Positions 41,824 through 50,878 are shown, counted from the stretch's first letter. The stretch: DNA of 64,000 nt from Achromobacter spanius (GCF_003994415.1 NZ_CP034689.1:4712001-4776000); one strand, 5' to 3'. Numbers and translations: made by a program. Notes: generated by a model not told the origin, from the letters alone.

Positions 41824-42192
41824 ATGCGCACGGTGCCCCGGGCCCTTGGCCAGCTGTTTTTATTATTGTTGGCCGCGATGTTGATGCATGCGCCCGTGTC
41901 GGCCAACGACACCCAAGTGGCGCCCGCCGCCAAACCATCCGCCAAACCGGCAGGCGCCGCCGACGGCGCCTGCATCGACACCGAGGTCAATGGCTATCGG
42001 GCCTTGTCCTACGACTGCCTGAACCAGAAGATGGCGCCGGCCGCCACGGCCAGGCCCGCGCCCCAATTGGAATCCGAAGCCGTCACGCAGCGTCCGCCCA
42101 ACCAGATGGGACTGCCCACGCCCGCCACCATCGGCAACCGCATGGGCAATACGTTCGGCACGTCGGCGTACCCGCAACGGCCACCGCGATAG
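41824..42192 (+). CDS. Small exported protein of unknown function
   Basis: 122 residues from an ATG with AAGGAG five bases upstream. A signal peptide (LGQLFLLLLAAMLMHAPVSA) is followed by an Ala/Pro/Lys-rich segment. A compact motif follows (GACIDTEVNGYRALSYDCLNQKM) whose two cysteines could form a disulfide. The end is Pro/Arg-rich and disordered. I do not recognise a named family. It is divergent from the STN gene, and any link to the secretion locus is unproven. A short hairpin (42184-42204) overlaps its stop. Confidence 0.75.
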   Translation: MRTVPRALGQLFLLLLAAMLMHAPVSANDTQVAPAAKPSAKPAGAADGACIDTEVNGYRALSYDCLNQKMAPAATARPAPQLESEAVTQRPPNQMGLPTPATIGNRMGNTFGTSAYPQRPPR

Positions 42193-42211
42193 CCGCCATC
42201 GCGGCTTGCCT

Positions 42212-42577
42212 TCACGCCGTGCGGCTGATGAAGTAGATCTTCTTCACGAACTGGTCCACTTCCCAACGGCCCGTATAGCCTTCGGGCATGACGAAGGCCT
42301 GGCCCACCGTCAGTTCATGCACCGTGCCGTCCGGGTCGACCAGACGCGCCGCGCCTTCGATGATGGTGCCGAATTCGATATAGCCGGTGGTGTTGGCCTG
42401 GAACACGCCCGCGGTGCTTTCCCATACGCCGGCTTCGGCCTTGCCGGCGTTGCCCTCGAAGAAGGTCTCCGACATAAAAGCCGTGTCGCCCGAGATCGGG
42501 CGGCGCGGCTTGCCCGGCACCGGGTTTTTCAGAGGGCCGGCGTCAATGCAGACCAGGCGGGAAGGATCGTGTGTCAT
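42212..42577 (-). CDS. Cupin-domain protein (DUF861-like)
   Basis: 121 residues forming a single cupin: SETFFEGNAGKAEAGVWEST, GYIEFGTIIEGAARLVDPDG, HELTVGQAFVMPEGYTGRWE. It resembles the ethanolamine-utilisation/ureidoglycine cupins (DUF861), for which many members have unknown function. ATG 42577 is preceded by AAGG. It is the last gene of a four-gene minus-strand operon after the Xre-cupin regulator. Confidence 0.85.
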   Translation of the reverse strand: MTHDPSRLVCIDAGPLKNPVPGKPRRPISGDTAFMSETFFEGNAGKAEAGVWESTAGVFQANTTGYIEFGTIIEGAARLVDPDGTVHELTVGQAFVMPEGYTGRWEVDQFVKKIYFISRTA

Positions 42578-42591
42578 GGCTTGCCTTGGGT

Positions 42592-43146
42592 TCAATGCGC
42601 CGCCACCACCAGCACTTCAGCCATGGCGCGGCTGACCGTGCGCATGCGGTGCGGCAGTTCGGAATCAAAGTAGAGGGAATCGCCGGTTTCCAGGCGCAAC
42701 TGGCGTTCGCCCACGTGGACCTCGATGGCGCCCTTGAGCACCAGCAGAAACTCTTCGCCCGGGTGCGGAAACACCGCGGTCGCGTCGGGAAATTCGCGCG
42801 GCGGATGCACCACGAAGGGCTCCATCGCCTTGACCTTGCGGCGTCCGGCGAGCGACTCGTAATGGTATTGCGAGCCCAGCCCCCCACGTTGCAGGGCCTC
42901 GCGGTCGGCCACGCGCACCAGGCTGACCACTTCGTCCTGCGCGGCGTCATCCGCGCCCACCAATTGCGACACGCCCACGCCATAGGCTTCGGCCAGGCGC
43001 AGCACCGTCGAAATCGACGGTTCGCTCAAGCCGCGCTCAAGTTTGGACAGATAGCTTTTGGTCAGCCCGGTGCGCTGCGCCAGCTGTTCCAGGGACAGGG
43101 CTTGCTGACGGCGCAGGGTGCGTAGGCGGTGGGGCAGATCAATCAT
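42592..43146 (-). CDS. Xre-family regulator with C-terminal cupin
   Basis: 184 residues. The N-terminal helix-turn-helix shows LRTLRRQQALSLEQLAQRTG and LTKSYLSKLERGLSEPSIST. The C-terminal cupin sensor domain shows PFVVHPPREFPDATAVFPHP, EEFLLVLKGAIEVHVG and GDSLYFDSELPHRM. Such proteins control amino-acid or organic-acid catabolic genes by binding a metabolite in the cupin. I used the ATG at 43146. It lacks a good Shine-Dalgarno, and an ATG at 43179 is an alternative. It lies in the operon it may regulate. Confidence 0.85.
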   Translation of the reverse strand: MIDLPHRLRTLRRQQALSLEQLAQRTGLTKSYLSKLERGLSEPSISTVLRLAEAYGVGVSQLVGADDAAQDEVVSLVRVADREALQRGGLGSQYHYESLAGRRKVKAMEPFVVHPPREFPDATAVFPHPGEEFLLVLKGAIEVHVGERQLRLETGDSLYFDSELPHRMRTVSRAMAEVLVVAAH

Positions 43147-43292
43147 GGGCGGGAGGGCAAAAATCCGACCGGTAAGCATGCCCGAAACCGACGCCGCCGT
43201 CGAGCGCTCTGCGCCTTCACGGTGCTTGGCTTCCCGCTCTACGCCAGGACGCTCTACACCTGATCGGCCTTTCTCCCCCCTGCCCCTGTGGC

Positions 43293-44078
43293 TTACGCCA
43301 GCACGTCCGGGTGCGAGCGCAGCGCGCGGCGCGCGTAATAAGAAAAGCCGACTTGCGAGCGCTTGGGCGTCAAGATCCAGTCGTGCGCCTCGCGGCCCAG
43401 CGCGGGCGGAATGGGTTGAATCTTGCCAGCAGACATCGCCAGCAATTGCATGCGCGCCGCGCGTTCGAATTGCAGCGCCAGCACGCAAGCCTCTTCCACC
43501 GAACCCGCCGCGATCAGCATGCCGTGATGCGACAGCAGAATGGCGCGCTTGTCGCCCAGCGCGGCCGAGATGAGCTCGCCTTCTTCATTGCCCACCGGCA
43601 CGCCCGGCCAGTCCTTCAAAAACGCCACATCGTCGTACAGCGTGCAGTTGTCCATGTGCGACACCTCCAGCGGCACCTCCAGCATGGACAGCGACGCCAC
43701 ATGCAACGGGTGCGTATGGATGATGCAGTTCACATCGGGCCGCGCGCGGTATATCCACGAATGAAAACGGTTGGCCGGGTTGGGCATGCCGCCGCCCTCT
43801 TGCACGCGCAGATCCTCGTCCACCACCAACAGATTGCTGGCCGTGATCTCGTCAAAGCCCAGGCCCAGGCGTTGCGTGTAATAGCGGCCAGGCTCCGGCG
43901 CGCGCGCCGTGATCTGCCCGGCCAGGCCGGAATCGTGCCCACCGTCGAACAGAATGCGGCAGGTCAGCGCCAGCCGTTCGCGCAGGCTCCATTGCGGCGC
44001 GTCGAACTGGCGCTGCATTTCGGCTTGCGCCCGCGCAATCAGCTCGTCTTTTCCCAGGTGCATCGTATCGCTCATCAT
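43293..44078 (-). CDS. Class II aldolase/adducin-family protein
   Basis: 261 residues. Zinc-binding His of the family appear in CIIHTHPLHVASLS and LLSHHGMLIAAGS. The active-site region is VDEDLRVQEGGGMPNPANRF. The enzyme may be a sugar-phosphate or hydroxy-acid aldolase, or a decarboxylase. The substrate is not readable. The first two codons are both ATG, and the second (44075) is better spaced from GGAG. It follows the Bug receptor gene after a strong intercistronic hairpin. Confidence 0.85.
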   Translation of the reverse strand: MMSDTMHLGKDELIARAQAEMQRQFDAPQWSLRERLALTCRILFDGGHDSGLAGQITARAPEPGRYYTQRLGLGFDEITASNLLVVDEDLRVQEGGGMPNPANRFHSWIYRARPDVNCIIHTHPLHVASLSMLEVPLEVSHMDNCTLYDDVAFLKDWPGVPVGNEEGELISAALGDKRAILLSHHGMLIAAGSVEEACVLALQFERAARMQLLAMSAGKIQPIPPALGREAHDWILTPKRSQVGFSYYARRALRSHPDVLA

Positions 44079-44156
44079 GTCTCCGTCATGCCGTGTTCAA
44101 CCACGGCGTAAGTCCTGAATTTCTTGCTGGATTGCTTGCTGAATTGCCCACGCAAT

Positions 44157-44184
44157 GGCATCCCGGATTGCAGTCCGGGATGCC
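44157..44184 (-). other. Intercistronic hairpin between receptor and aldolase genes
   Basis: Perfect 11-base-pair stem (44157-44167 with 44174-44184) and 6-base loop, with no T run. Located right after the binding-protein stop, it may stabilise the upstream transcript or attenuate read-through, giving more receptor than enzyme. Confidence 0.55.
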
Positions 44185-44189
44185 TGCCA

Positions 44190-45152
44190 TCAATCCATCT
44201 TGATATCGGCGCGCTTCACGATGTCGGCCCATTTTGATTTTTCGGCCTTGATGAAGCGCTGGTATTCGTCTGCCGACCCGGTATACAACTGCGTGCCCTG
44301 GGAAGCCAAACGGTCTTTCAGTTGCGGGGACGCCAGCGTCTTTTGCAGGGCGGCGTTCAAGGCAGCCAGCACCTCCGGCGGCGTGCCGGCCGGCGCAAAG
44401 AACGCATTCCAGGAACTGATCTGCAAAGCGGCGTCGCCCACTTCGGCGCTGGAGGGCACAGCCGGCGCCGCCGCCAAACGCTCGCCCGACGCCACCGCCA
44501 GGGCATGCAGCTTGCCCGAGGCCACATGCGGCATGATGACGGAACTGGCGTCCATCACCACATCCACCTGCTGACCCACCGCGGCATTGACGGCTTCGCT
44601 GCCGCTCTTGAACGGCACATGCACAATATCCACGCCAGCCGTCAGCTTCAGCAGTTCGAGGCCCAGATGGGGCGAACTGGCGTTACCCGCCGACCCAAAG
44701 TTCAAGCGCCCGGGATTGGCCTTTGCATAGGTCACGAAGGCGTCGAACGTGGAAGCGGGCACCCCCGCCCGCACCGCCAGCACAAACGGCGACCCGGACA
44801 CCATGCCCACCGGCGCGAACGCATTCGCGTCATAGCTGAGCTTTTTGTAGATCAGCGGGTTAACCACCTGCGTGCCCACCGTTCCCATGAAGATCGTGTA
44901 GCCATCGGGCGGCGCCGTGGCTGCTACCTGTGCGGCGATGACGCCACCCGCGCCGGGGCGGTTTTCAATGACGAGCGTTTGGCCCAAGGCATCGCCCATG
45001 CCCTTGCCCACCTGCCGCGCAACGATATCGGTGATGCCTCCCGCGCCGAAAGGCACGATCAACCGGATGGTGCGTTCCGGATACGCAGCCTGCGCGCCGC
45101 TCGTCAAACCCAGCGCTATGGTCAGCGCGGCTATCCTGCGAAAAACTTTCAT
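44190..45152 (-). CDS. Bug-family tripartite tricarboxylate receptor (TctC-like)
   Basis: Periplasmic binding protein of 320 residues with signal peptide (IAALTIALGLTSGAQA). Family marks are YPERTIRLIVPFGAGGITDI, ENRPGAGGVIAAQVAATAPP, DGYTIFMGTVGT, FGSAGNASSPHLGLELLK and HVPFKSGSEAV. AAGGGGAA precedes the start. No TctA/TctB membrane genes are in the window, so it must share a transporter or act as a sensor. It heads an operon with the aldolase and Xre-cupin genes. Ligand unknown; carboxylates are usual. Confidence 0.93.
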   Translation of the reverse strand: MKVFRRIAALTIALGLTSGAQAAYPERTIRLIVPFGAGGITDIVARQVGKGMGDALGQTLVIENRPGAGGVIAAQVAATAPPDGYTIFMGTVGTQVVNPLIYKKLSYDANAFAPVGMVSGSPFVLAVRAGVPASTFDAFVTYAKANPGRLNFGSAGNASSPHLGLELLKLTAGVDIVHVPFKSGSEAVNAAVGQQVDVVMDASSVIMPHVASGKLHALAVASGERLAAAPAVPSSAEVGDAALQISSWNAFFAPAGTPPEVLAALNAALQKTLASPQLKDRLASQGTQLYTGSADEYQRFIKAEKSKWADIVKRADIKMD

Positions 45153-45187
45153 GCCATTCCCCTTGATTGCGCCGTGTCGGCTTTAAT

Positions 45188-45200
45188 GACACAAAGTGTC
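45188..45200. promoter_or_regulatory. Palindromic operator candidate GACAC-AAA-GTGTC
   Basis: A perfect 5-base inverted repeat around AAA, 36 bases before the Bug receptor start codon, overlapping the expected promoter. A natural candidate binder is the Xre-cupin regulator encoded in the same operon. Confidence 0.4.
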
Positions 45201-45264
45201 CTATAGGGGATTGAGTTTCCGCAAGGGGAATGTGATTGGGGGATACCCTGAGCGGCGGGGATAG

Positions 45265-45383
45265 AGTTCGCCTTTTTCGTTGAAATTCGCCTTTTGGCTT
45301 TGATGGGGAACTCCTGCTATTGCGCGGGCATCTTCTCTTCTTCTGTGCAGATGGGCGGCGTGCAGATTGAAGAAAGGCGAACT
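45265..45383. repeat. Three TTCGCCTTT motifs, two direct and one inverted
   Basis: AGTTCGCCTTT at 45265-45275, TTCGCCTTTT at 45286-45295, and the inverse AAAGGCGAACT at 45373-45383. The outer two form an 11-base inverted repeat. The role could be regulatory or a relic of a mobile end. Confidence 0.45.
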
Positions 45384-45781
45384 TTGCGATAGACGCAATT
45401 ACATTAGCGTGACAGCCCAAGGCGGCAGATTTGGGATATGCCCGTGCGGGAATTGGGGAGGAGACATGGACGTCTCAGGGCACTCGGCTATTGGGAAATG
45501 TCAGAGTAGGCAGCGCAGTGCTTTGTGTGGAATGGCCCCTGTGGCAAGTGCCCGCTTTCGGCTGCGAGCCGTCCTTGTCGAAGGGCCGAGGACGACCCAT
45601 TGCAGTCGGTCGAGGTGGCTATCATTTCTCGTATAGCAGGTATAGCTGGTCCGCCAACCCAGTGCCAACGAAGAACCCGGTGTGGGCCCTACCGGGAACA
45701 GCGCCTGAGCTGCCCTACCACGTCTTGTTCAACGGCACGGTCGTATGCCAATTTGTAATGACCCAGCAGAACCTGCTCAGG

Positions 45782-46617
45782 TTAAGCGGCTAATGCAAAT
45801 GCCTCAGCCGGGGTCTTCATGCCGAGCGCCTGGTGCGGGCGCCGGTGGTTATAAAAGCGTATCCAGTCCCCTACCACGCGGCTGGCGTGCTGGATGGTCT
45901 CGAAGCGATGCCGATGCGTGCATTGCTCTTTCAACGTGCGGATCACGCGTTCGACCATCCCGTTCTGTTGCGGGCAGTGCGGCGTGATGAACTCTTGGCG
46001 CAGCCCGTAGCCTCGCACCAACGCTGTATAGCTACGAGAGGTGAAGACCAACCCGTTGTCGGATCGCAGCAGGAACGGCACAGGCACGCGGCCCAGCGTT
46101 CCGAAGCGGGCGATCAGGGCATGTTCCAGTGCGCTTCCTGCGGTGCAGGCCTTGCCGCTGCGCGACAGATGCCAGCCCAGCAACTCCCGGGTATGGCAGT
46201 CAATCACCAGCGCCAGCGTCGCCCAGCCATCCCGACCCGCCCAGACGCGGCACAGATCCGTCGACCAGCGCTCGTTAGGCCTCGTGGCCACCGACGGCAA
46301 TGCTTGGATCCGGGGCCTGAAGCCGATGGGCCGCTTGCGGACCTGCCAGCCCATCAACTGGAACACGCGCTGCACGGTGTTCTTGTTGAACCCCAACAGA
46401 TGCGCCACCGTTCGATAGCCAAACGACGGCGATTCTTCGATCAGCGCCTTGATGGGCGCGACAAACTGCGGATCGAGCTTTGGCGATGCCTTCACCGCCT
46501 TGTAGTAGACGGTGCGGCGAGGCACGTTGAACCAGCGGCACAGCTTGGCGATCGAGACGGTGATGCCGTCGGCTTGCAGTCCCTGGTGGATCGTCGGGGA
46601 CGCCCAGTCTCGATCAC
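45782..46617 (-). pseudogene. IS3-family transposase OrfB, frameshifted near its start
   Basis: Catalytic part of the transposase. The DDE residues are in RWSTDLCRVW, LLRSDNGLVF and NGMVERVIRTLK. HTH_21-like SFGYRTVAHLLGFNKNTV precedes the core and FYNHRRPHQALGM follows. A GTG at 46617 overlaps the orfA stop and lies in the -1 frame, the arrangement expected for IS3 elements. After VIETGR, however, the frame is lost at a run of four C (46596-46599). A fifth C would restore VIETGRPPTIHQGLQ and the DDE frame. Confidence 0.82.
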
Positions 46618-46928
46618 TTCTCGTCCTCGCCCAGCAGGGACTGCAATTTTTTTCTCGCGCGAAGCTCCAGCATCGCCTCGCCGTAGGCCTCTTGAAGGTC
46701 CTTGAGCTGGCGCTCGTACTGCTCGCGCACGTCCTGTGGATTGGCCCGCAAGGCATTCTCCATGCCCCGCTTGCCATCGTCGACCCACTGTTCGACCTCT
46801 GAGGGCGACAGGTCGTATTGGCGGCTGGCCTCTGCGACGGTGACCTTGCCTTGAATGATGTCCAGCACTAGCGCGCTCTTGCGCTTGGCCGTCCAGCGTT
46901 TGATGTCGTCTTCCATCTTCATGCTCAT
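46614..46928 (-). CDS. IS3-family transposase OrfA
   Basis: 104 residues with a helix-turn-helix (KSALVLDIIQGKVTVAEASR, YDLSPSEVEQWVDDGKRGM) and a C-terminal leucine-zipper-like helix (YERQLKDLQEAYGEAMLELR). A run of seven A (46647-46653 on the opposite strand) is the usual -1 slippage site for making the OrfAB fusion. AGGGA precedes ATG 46928. Confidence 0.9.
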   Translation of the reverse strand: MSMKMEDDIKRWTAKRKSALVLDIIQGKVTVAEASRQYDLSPSEVEQWVDDGKRGMENALRANPQDVREQYERQLKDLQEAYGEAMLELRARKKLQSLLGEDEK

Positions 46929-46978
46929 CGTCAATTCCCTCGATTATGACGTGAGCAGGTTTTCACTGGGTCATTACA

Positions 46979-47135
46979 TGCCCTTGATCGAGCCTGTGCT
47001 CATCCGCCGAAACCCCGCTTCACTCAGTTATTGAGCGACCCGGGTCAGCCCGCGCATCCGGTCGGCCTGGGTCGTGTGGCTGCCGTCTTTGTTGCGCCGG
47101 CATAGCTGCCGTAGCCCATAGGTCAGATCGTCCAT
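46979..47135 (-). pseudogene. N-terminal remnant of a tyrosine-recombinase integrase
   Basis: From ATG 47135 the frame reads MDDLTYGLRQLCRRNKDGSH then TTQADRMRGLTRVAQ, a stop (47030-47028), and continues in frame as LSEAGFRRMSTGSIKG up to the IS3-family end. This matches the opening of integrases with an N-terminal SAM-like domain found on integrative elements, from memory of the family. It is broken by a stop and truncated by the insertion. The rest is not on the other side of the element. Confidence 0.65.
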
Positions 47136-47335
47136 TCAGCGCCCCAATAGTGTTGTGTCTTGTCCTGCTTTCTGAGATCGAATCGGTTAGTGAAGTTGCC
47201 GGCTCGCCAAGGCGAGACTCCCGAAGGACAAGGGCATGGTGCTCAGAACACCGGTTTTCCTCATATGAGGCGTCCGCCATGCCTGGCAAGCCCACGGCAA
47301 GACGCCTCCCCGGCGTCCGCCGCTTCAGCCTGGCC
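47136..47335. other. Leader region of the decayed integrase
   Basis: About 200 bases between the integrase remnant and the Bug receptor stop. It contains a palindrome-like CTCGCCAAGGCGAG near 47210 and no supported gene. It could hold a former attachment site, but no matching core was found elsewhere in the window. Confidence 0.35.
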
Positions 47336-48343
47336 TCAATCGATGACGATGTTCTCCCGCTTTACCACAAGAGAAAGCTGGTCGACCTCACGCCCGATGC
47401 GCGTGGACAACTCCTTCGGATTGCTCATGACGACGCTACCCTGCGCACTCAGTGTGGTATTGGCGGCAGGCTGCTCCATCGCGCGCTTGGACTGCTCGTA
47501 CAAGGTGTCGACGATCTGGGCAGGCGTGCCTGCCGGGGCGAACAGGCCCAGCCAGAAAGTGACATCGATGTTCGGATAGCCTGCCTCGGCCATCGTCGGG
47601 ATATCCGGCATTTGGGAAATCCGTTGCTTCTGCGTGACTGCCAGGGCTTTCAACTTGCCGGCCGCCACTTGCGGTGCGCTGGCCAGCGTATCGAAAGACG
47701 TGTTCACCTCGCCCGCCATGACCGCCATGCTTGCTTGCGCGGCTGATTTGTATGGGATATGGGTTGCCTTGAACTGGGTGTCATTGCTCAGTCGCGCAAA
47801 CGCCAGATGGGCCAGGTTGCCTTGGCCTCCCGACCCATAGGTGAGCTCGCCCGGATTCTTTCTGGCGTACGCAACCAGATCCTTGACCGACTTGATGGAG
47901 TGCTTCTTGGCCCATTCGGGGTTGACGTTCAGAATGAACGGCGCGTCCAGTACCAGGGCGATGGGCGCGAAATCCTTGGTCTTGTACTGGGAGTTCTTGT
48001 AGATCAAGGGGTTGACGGTGATGCTGCTGCTGTTGGTGGCCAGCAGCGTGTAGCCGTCCGGCGCCGAACGGGCCACCTCGGCCGCCCCGATCGATCCATT
48101 GGCGCCGCCCTTGTTCTCGACGATGACGGGCTGCTTGAGCGTCTTGGACAAAGAATCCGACAGCAGGCGAGCCATCGTGTCCGTGATCGAACCGGCCGGG
48201 AACGGCACGATGATCTTGATGGCTTTAGTGGGCCATGCGTTGTCCTGCGCGAACGCGGCAGGTGACCCCAACCCCAATGCCGACGCCACGGCGACATGAG
48301 CGGAAGTGATGAGGAAGTTACGGCGCGAATTGGATGTAGTCAT
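47336..48343 (-). CDS. Bug-family tripartite tricarboxylate receptor
   Basis: 335 residues. A twin-arginine-like signal (SRRNFLITSAHVAVASALG, cleaved near AAFAQ) precedes the mature receptor. It shows WPTKAIKIIVPFPAGSITDT, NKGGANGSIGAAEVARSAPD, GYTLLATNSSS, YGSGGQGNLAHLAFARL and HIPYKSAAQASMAV. GGAGAC precedes the start. It is the third gene of the operon starting with the acyl-CoA carboxylase, so it probably binds the carboxylic acid that the pathway degrades. No TctA/TctB genes are present. Confidence 0.93.
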   Translation of the reverse strand: MTTSNSRRNFLITSAHVAVASALGLGSPAAFAQDNAWPTKAIKIIVPFPAGSITDTMARLLSDSLSKTLKQPVIVENKGGANGSIGAAEVARSAPDGYTLLATNSSSITVNPLIYKNSQYKTKDFAPIALVLDAPFILNVNPEWAKKHSIKSVKDLVAYARKNPGELTYGSGGQGNLAHLAFARLSNDTQFKATHIPYKSAAQASMAVMAGEVNTSFDTLASAPQVAAGKLKALAVTQKQRISQMPDIPTMAEAGYPNIDVTFWLGLFAPAGTPAQIVDTLYEQSKRAMEQPAANTTLSAQGSVVMSNPKELSTRIGREVDQLSLVVKRENIVID

Positions 48344-48398
48344 TGTTTGTCTCCACGAAAGTTAGATCTTGTGTATTGCATCGTGCTTGCGCGGCTTG

Positions 48399-50845
48399 TC
48401 AGGCCGCCTTCCTGGTTGCGGTGTTTCCTATGATTCCGTCTCGTTCCAGTGTCTGTTGCTGATCCACGCTCATGCCCAGCACGCGCGAAAATACATCGCC
48501 ATTGTGCTGCCCGAGCGTAGGCGCCGGACGCACCGCCGCGACCGTAGCGGCCGGCTCCCTGAACCAGGGCGTGGTCGCCAGAAATTCGCCGATATAAGGG
48601 CGGGACGTTGCCTTGAAAAACTCACGGGCCCTGAGATGCGGGTCATCGAGCACCGTCCAGATCGGCTTGACCTCTCCTGCGCTGATACCGGCCTGCTGCA
48701 GTTCGGCCATTGCGCTTTGCGCGGAGCGCGCGCGGGCCCATGCGTTGATCCTGCGGTCTATCTTTTCCTGCCGGGTCCGTCGGCCTGCCGCCGTCTCCAG
48801 AGCAGGGTCCAGGCCAAGATCCGCCGCCTGCATGACCGTCAGCAATGCCTGCCATTGCGCATCGCTCGTGATGCTTACCACCACCCAGGCGTCATCGCCC
48901 GCGCACTGATAAATCCCCTGCGGGGCATGTAGAGGATGCACATTGCCGTTGCGGGGCGTGGTCGTGCCGTGTACGGACTGCTCAATGAGGAACGGCGCTG
49001 TCATGGGCAGCATGCATTCCACCTGAGACAGGTTGACGTGGCGCCCCTTGCCCGAGCGTTGCTGCACGAACAGCGCCAGCAACGCCGCCGCCCCCCCGTT
49101 GAAGCCACCCACCGGATCACCATAGGCATAGGAGGTCAGCGCGGGTGGGTCCTGCGGGAAACCGGTGTGTTGCGGCAGGCCGCTAGCCTGCTCCAGCGTG
49201 CCGCCGTAGGCCCTGATCGTGCTCCACTCATTGCCCGACCCGAATGCCGGCATGGATACCATGACCAAGCGCGGATTGACCTGGGACAGCACGGCATAGT
49301 CCAGCCCGAGTTTGGGCAACACCTCGGTCGAGTAGTTCTCGATGACGATATCGGCCTTGGCCACCAGATCGAACAGGACCGCACGCCCTTCCGCACGGGT
49401 CAGATCAAGCGTGATGCCCAACTTGTTGCGGTTCATCAGCGCAAAGTTCGAGTTCTTTTCGTATAGCTTTTCCTGATAGAACTCATCGGTGTAATGCGTG
49501 CCCCGCCACCAGTCCGGATAGCCCGTGCTTTCAACCTTGATGACTTCCGCGCCAAAGTCCGCCAGCGTCCTTGCGGCCAATGGCCCGGCCCACCCCATCG
49601 TCAGATCTACCACGCGGATTTTTCGTAAGGGCAGCGCACCCGGCGCAGCCCTGGCCAAGCCAGCGGCCGGCGTCAGACGCTGCGCTTCACGGTAGCGGGG
49701 GCCGTCAGCATCCAGAAGCGCGGCCTTACCGCCCGGCAAAGGCCCCGCATCGCCCATGGGCAGCGGAACGACCGGCCCCTCGAATTCAGCCGCCCCAACC
49801 TTGACGGGAACAAAAGCGCCGCGTTCGCGATGCACGCCTTGTTGAAGCAGTTCTGCCATGGTCGGCACGATGACCGCGGGAAATTTCTCCTTGCGCAGCA
49901 CATCGAACCATTCCTCTGCTGTCCTGGCGCGCAGGCTGGGAATCAGGAACGCATCGATTTCGTCCGCATGGATCATACGGGTCGGCCCACTCGCAAAACG
50001 CGGGTCCGCGGCCAGGTCCGGGTGGCCGATGGCAGCGCACAGCGCTGCCCACTGCGGGCCGGTATGGGCGAACAGCCCAATCCAGCCCTGCTTTGTCTCG
50101 TAGATGCCGGCGGGATGCGCTGTGCAGAACCGGTTGACACCCAGCCGGGCCAAGGGATGCCGGCCATCCTGCACCATGCCGGCTTCCATCTCCACCAGCG
50201 AAAACGCAACCTCATGGATGCTCAGCAGATAACGCCGGCTGCCGTCGGATCGTCCCAGCAAGGCGGCGGTCGCGCTTGAGAATGCCGCGACACCGGCGGC
50301 AATGGCGGTCTGAATATCGTGCGGCAGATGGGGGGGCCCTGCGCCGCGCCACTGCAATACACCGTGCCGGCCAGGGCGCGGCACACAGCCTCGGTGCCCG
50401 CGAAACCACTGTAGGGTCCGGACTCGCCGAACCAGGTCAGACATACCTCGATGGGCGCATTGCCCTGGCCGTCATTCCCATCGCCCGCGTACACAGGGCG
50501 CTTCAGAACCTCCAAGCCTTCGTCCAGGGCCCGGGCGTCAAGAATCACATCGCATGTCCGCGCAAGCCCTGACAGCCACGCGGGTTCCGCGCCTGTCTTT
50601 CCACGACGGGCCACGCTGCGCTTGTTGGTATTAAGCCAGGCATGCAAGGCGCTTGCGGACTCGCCATCGGCCTTGTTCAACAGGGGCGGCAGGCGGCGCA
50701 GCGTGTCGCCGTCGGCGTCCTCCAGCTTGATGACCTCGGCGCCAAAATCCGCAAAGAGCTTCCCGGCATAAGCCACTGCCGCTCCGCAGCCGATTTCAAG
50801 TACGCGCAACCCGGAGAAGGCGAGCCGGCTTTCAGATGTATGCAT
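48399..50845 (-). pseudogene. Two-domain CaiB/BaiF CoA-transferase, frameshifted
   Basis: Class III CoA-transferase with two tandem CaiB domains, about 815 residues if whole. Domain 1 (from ATG 50845) opens SGLRVLEIGCGAAVAYAGKL and FADFGAEVIKLED. Domain 2 opens LRKIRVVDLTMGWAGPLAAR and TLADFGAEVIKVEST. The frame changes at a run of seven C (50330-50336, G on the plus strand). With eight C the protein would read through GAAQGPPHLPHDIQTA without a break. It would activate a carboxylic acid by moving CoA from a donor thioester. It is next to the carboxylase gene. Confidence 0.85.
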
Positions 50846-50878
50846 AGTCGCAACCTGTTCCAAGAGACTTCGCCTTGA

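Larger units (their letters stand above)
45153..45753. other. 601-base intergenic region left of the IS3-family element
   Basis: No gene is convincingly supported; short frames here lack family motifs. It contains a palindrome near the receptor promoter (45188-45200) and three CGCC-type motifs (45265-45383). The last 150 bases next to the element, read on the minus strand, include a fragment ending TGFFVGTGLADQLYLLYEK that may be debris of a gene. Confidence 0.5.
45754..46978 (-). mobile_element. IS3-family insertion sequence, 1225 bp
   Basis: Terminal inverted repeats: left TGTAATGACCCAG...ACCTGCTCA and right (read inverted) the same blocks with two or three differences. It carries orfA and a frameshifted orfB on the minus strand. 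No clear target duplication was found; the flanks ATT and TGC do not match. It interrupts a decayed integrase frame. Confidence 0.88.

Noticed and set aside
42184..42204. Terminator after the small exported protein
   Set aside because: A 7-bp stem (CCGCGAT/ATCGCGG) exists but no T run follows, so it is noted only in passing.
45431..45793. A 120-codon plus-strand frame before the IS3-family element
   Set aside because: It runs into the element end, has no Shine-Dalgarno or family motif, and its sequence looks like translated intergenic DNA.
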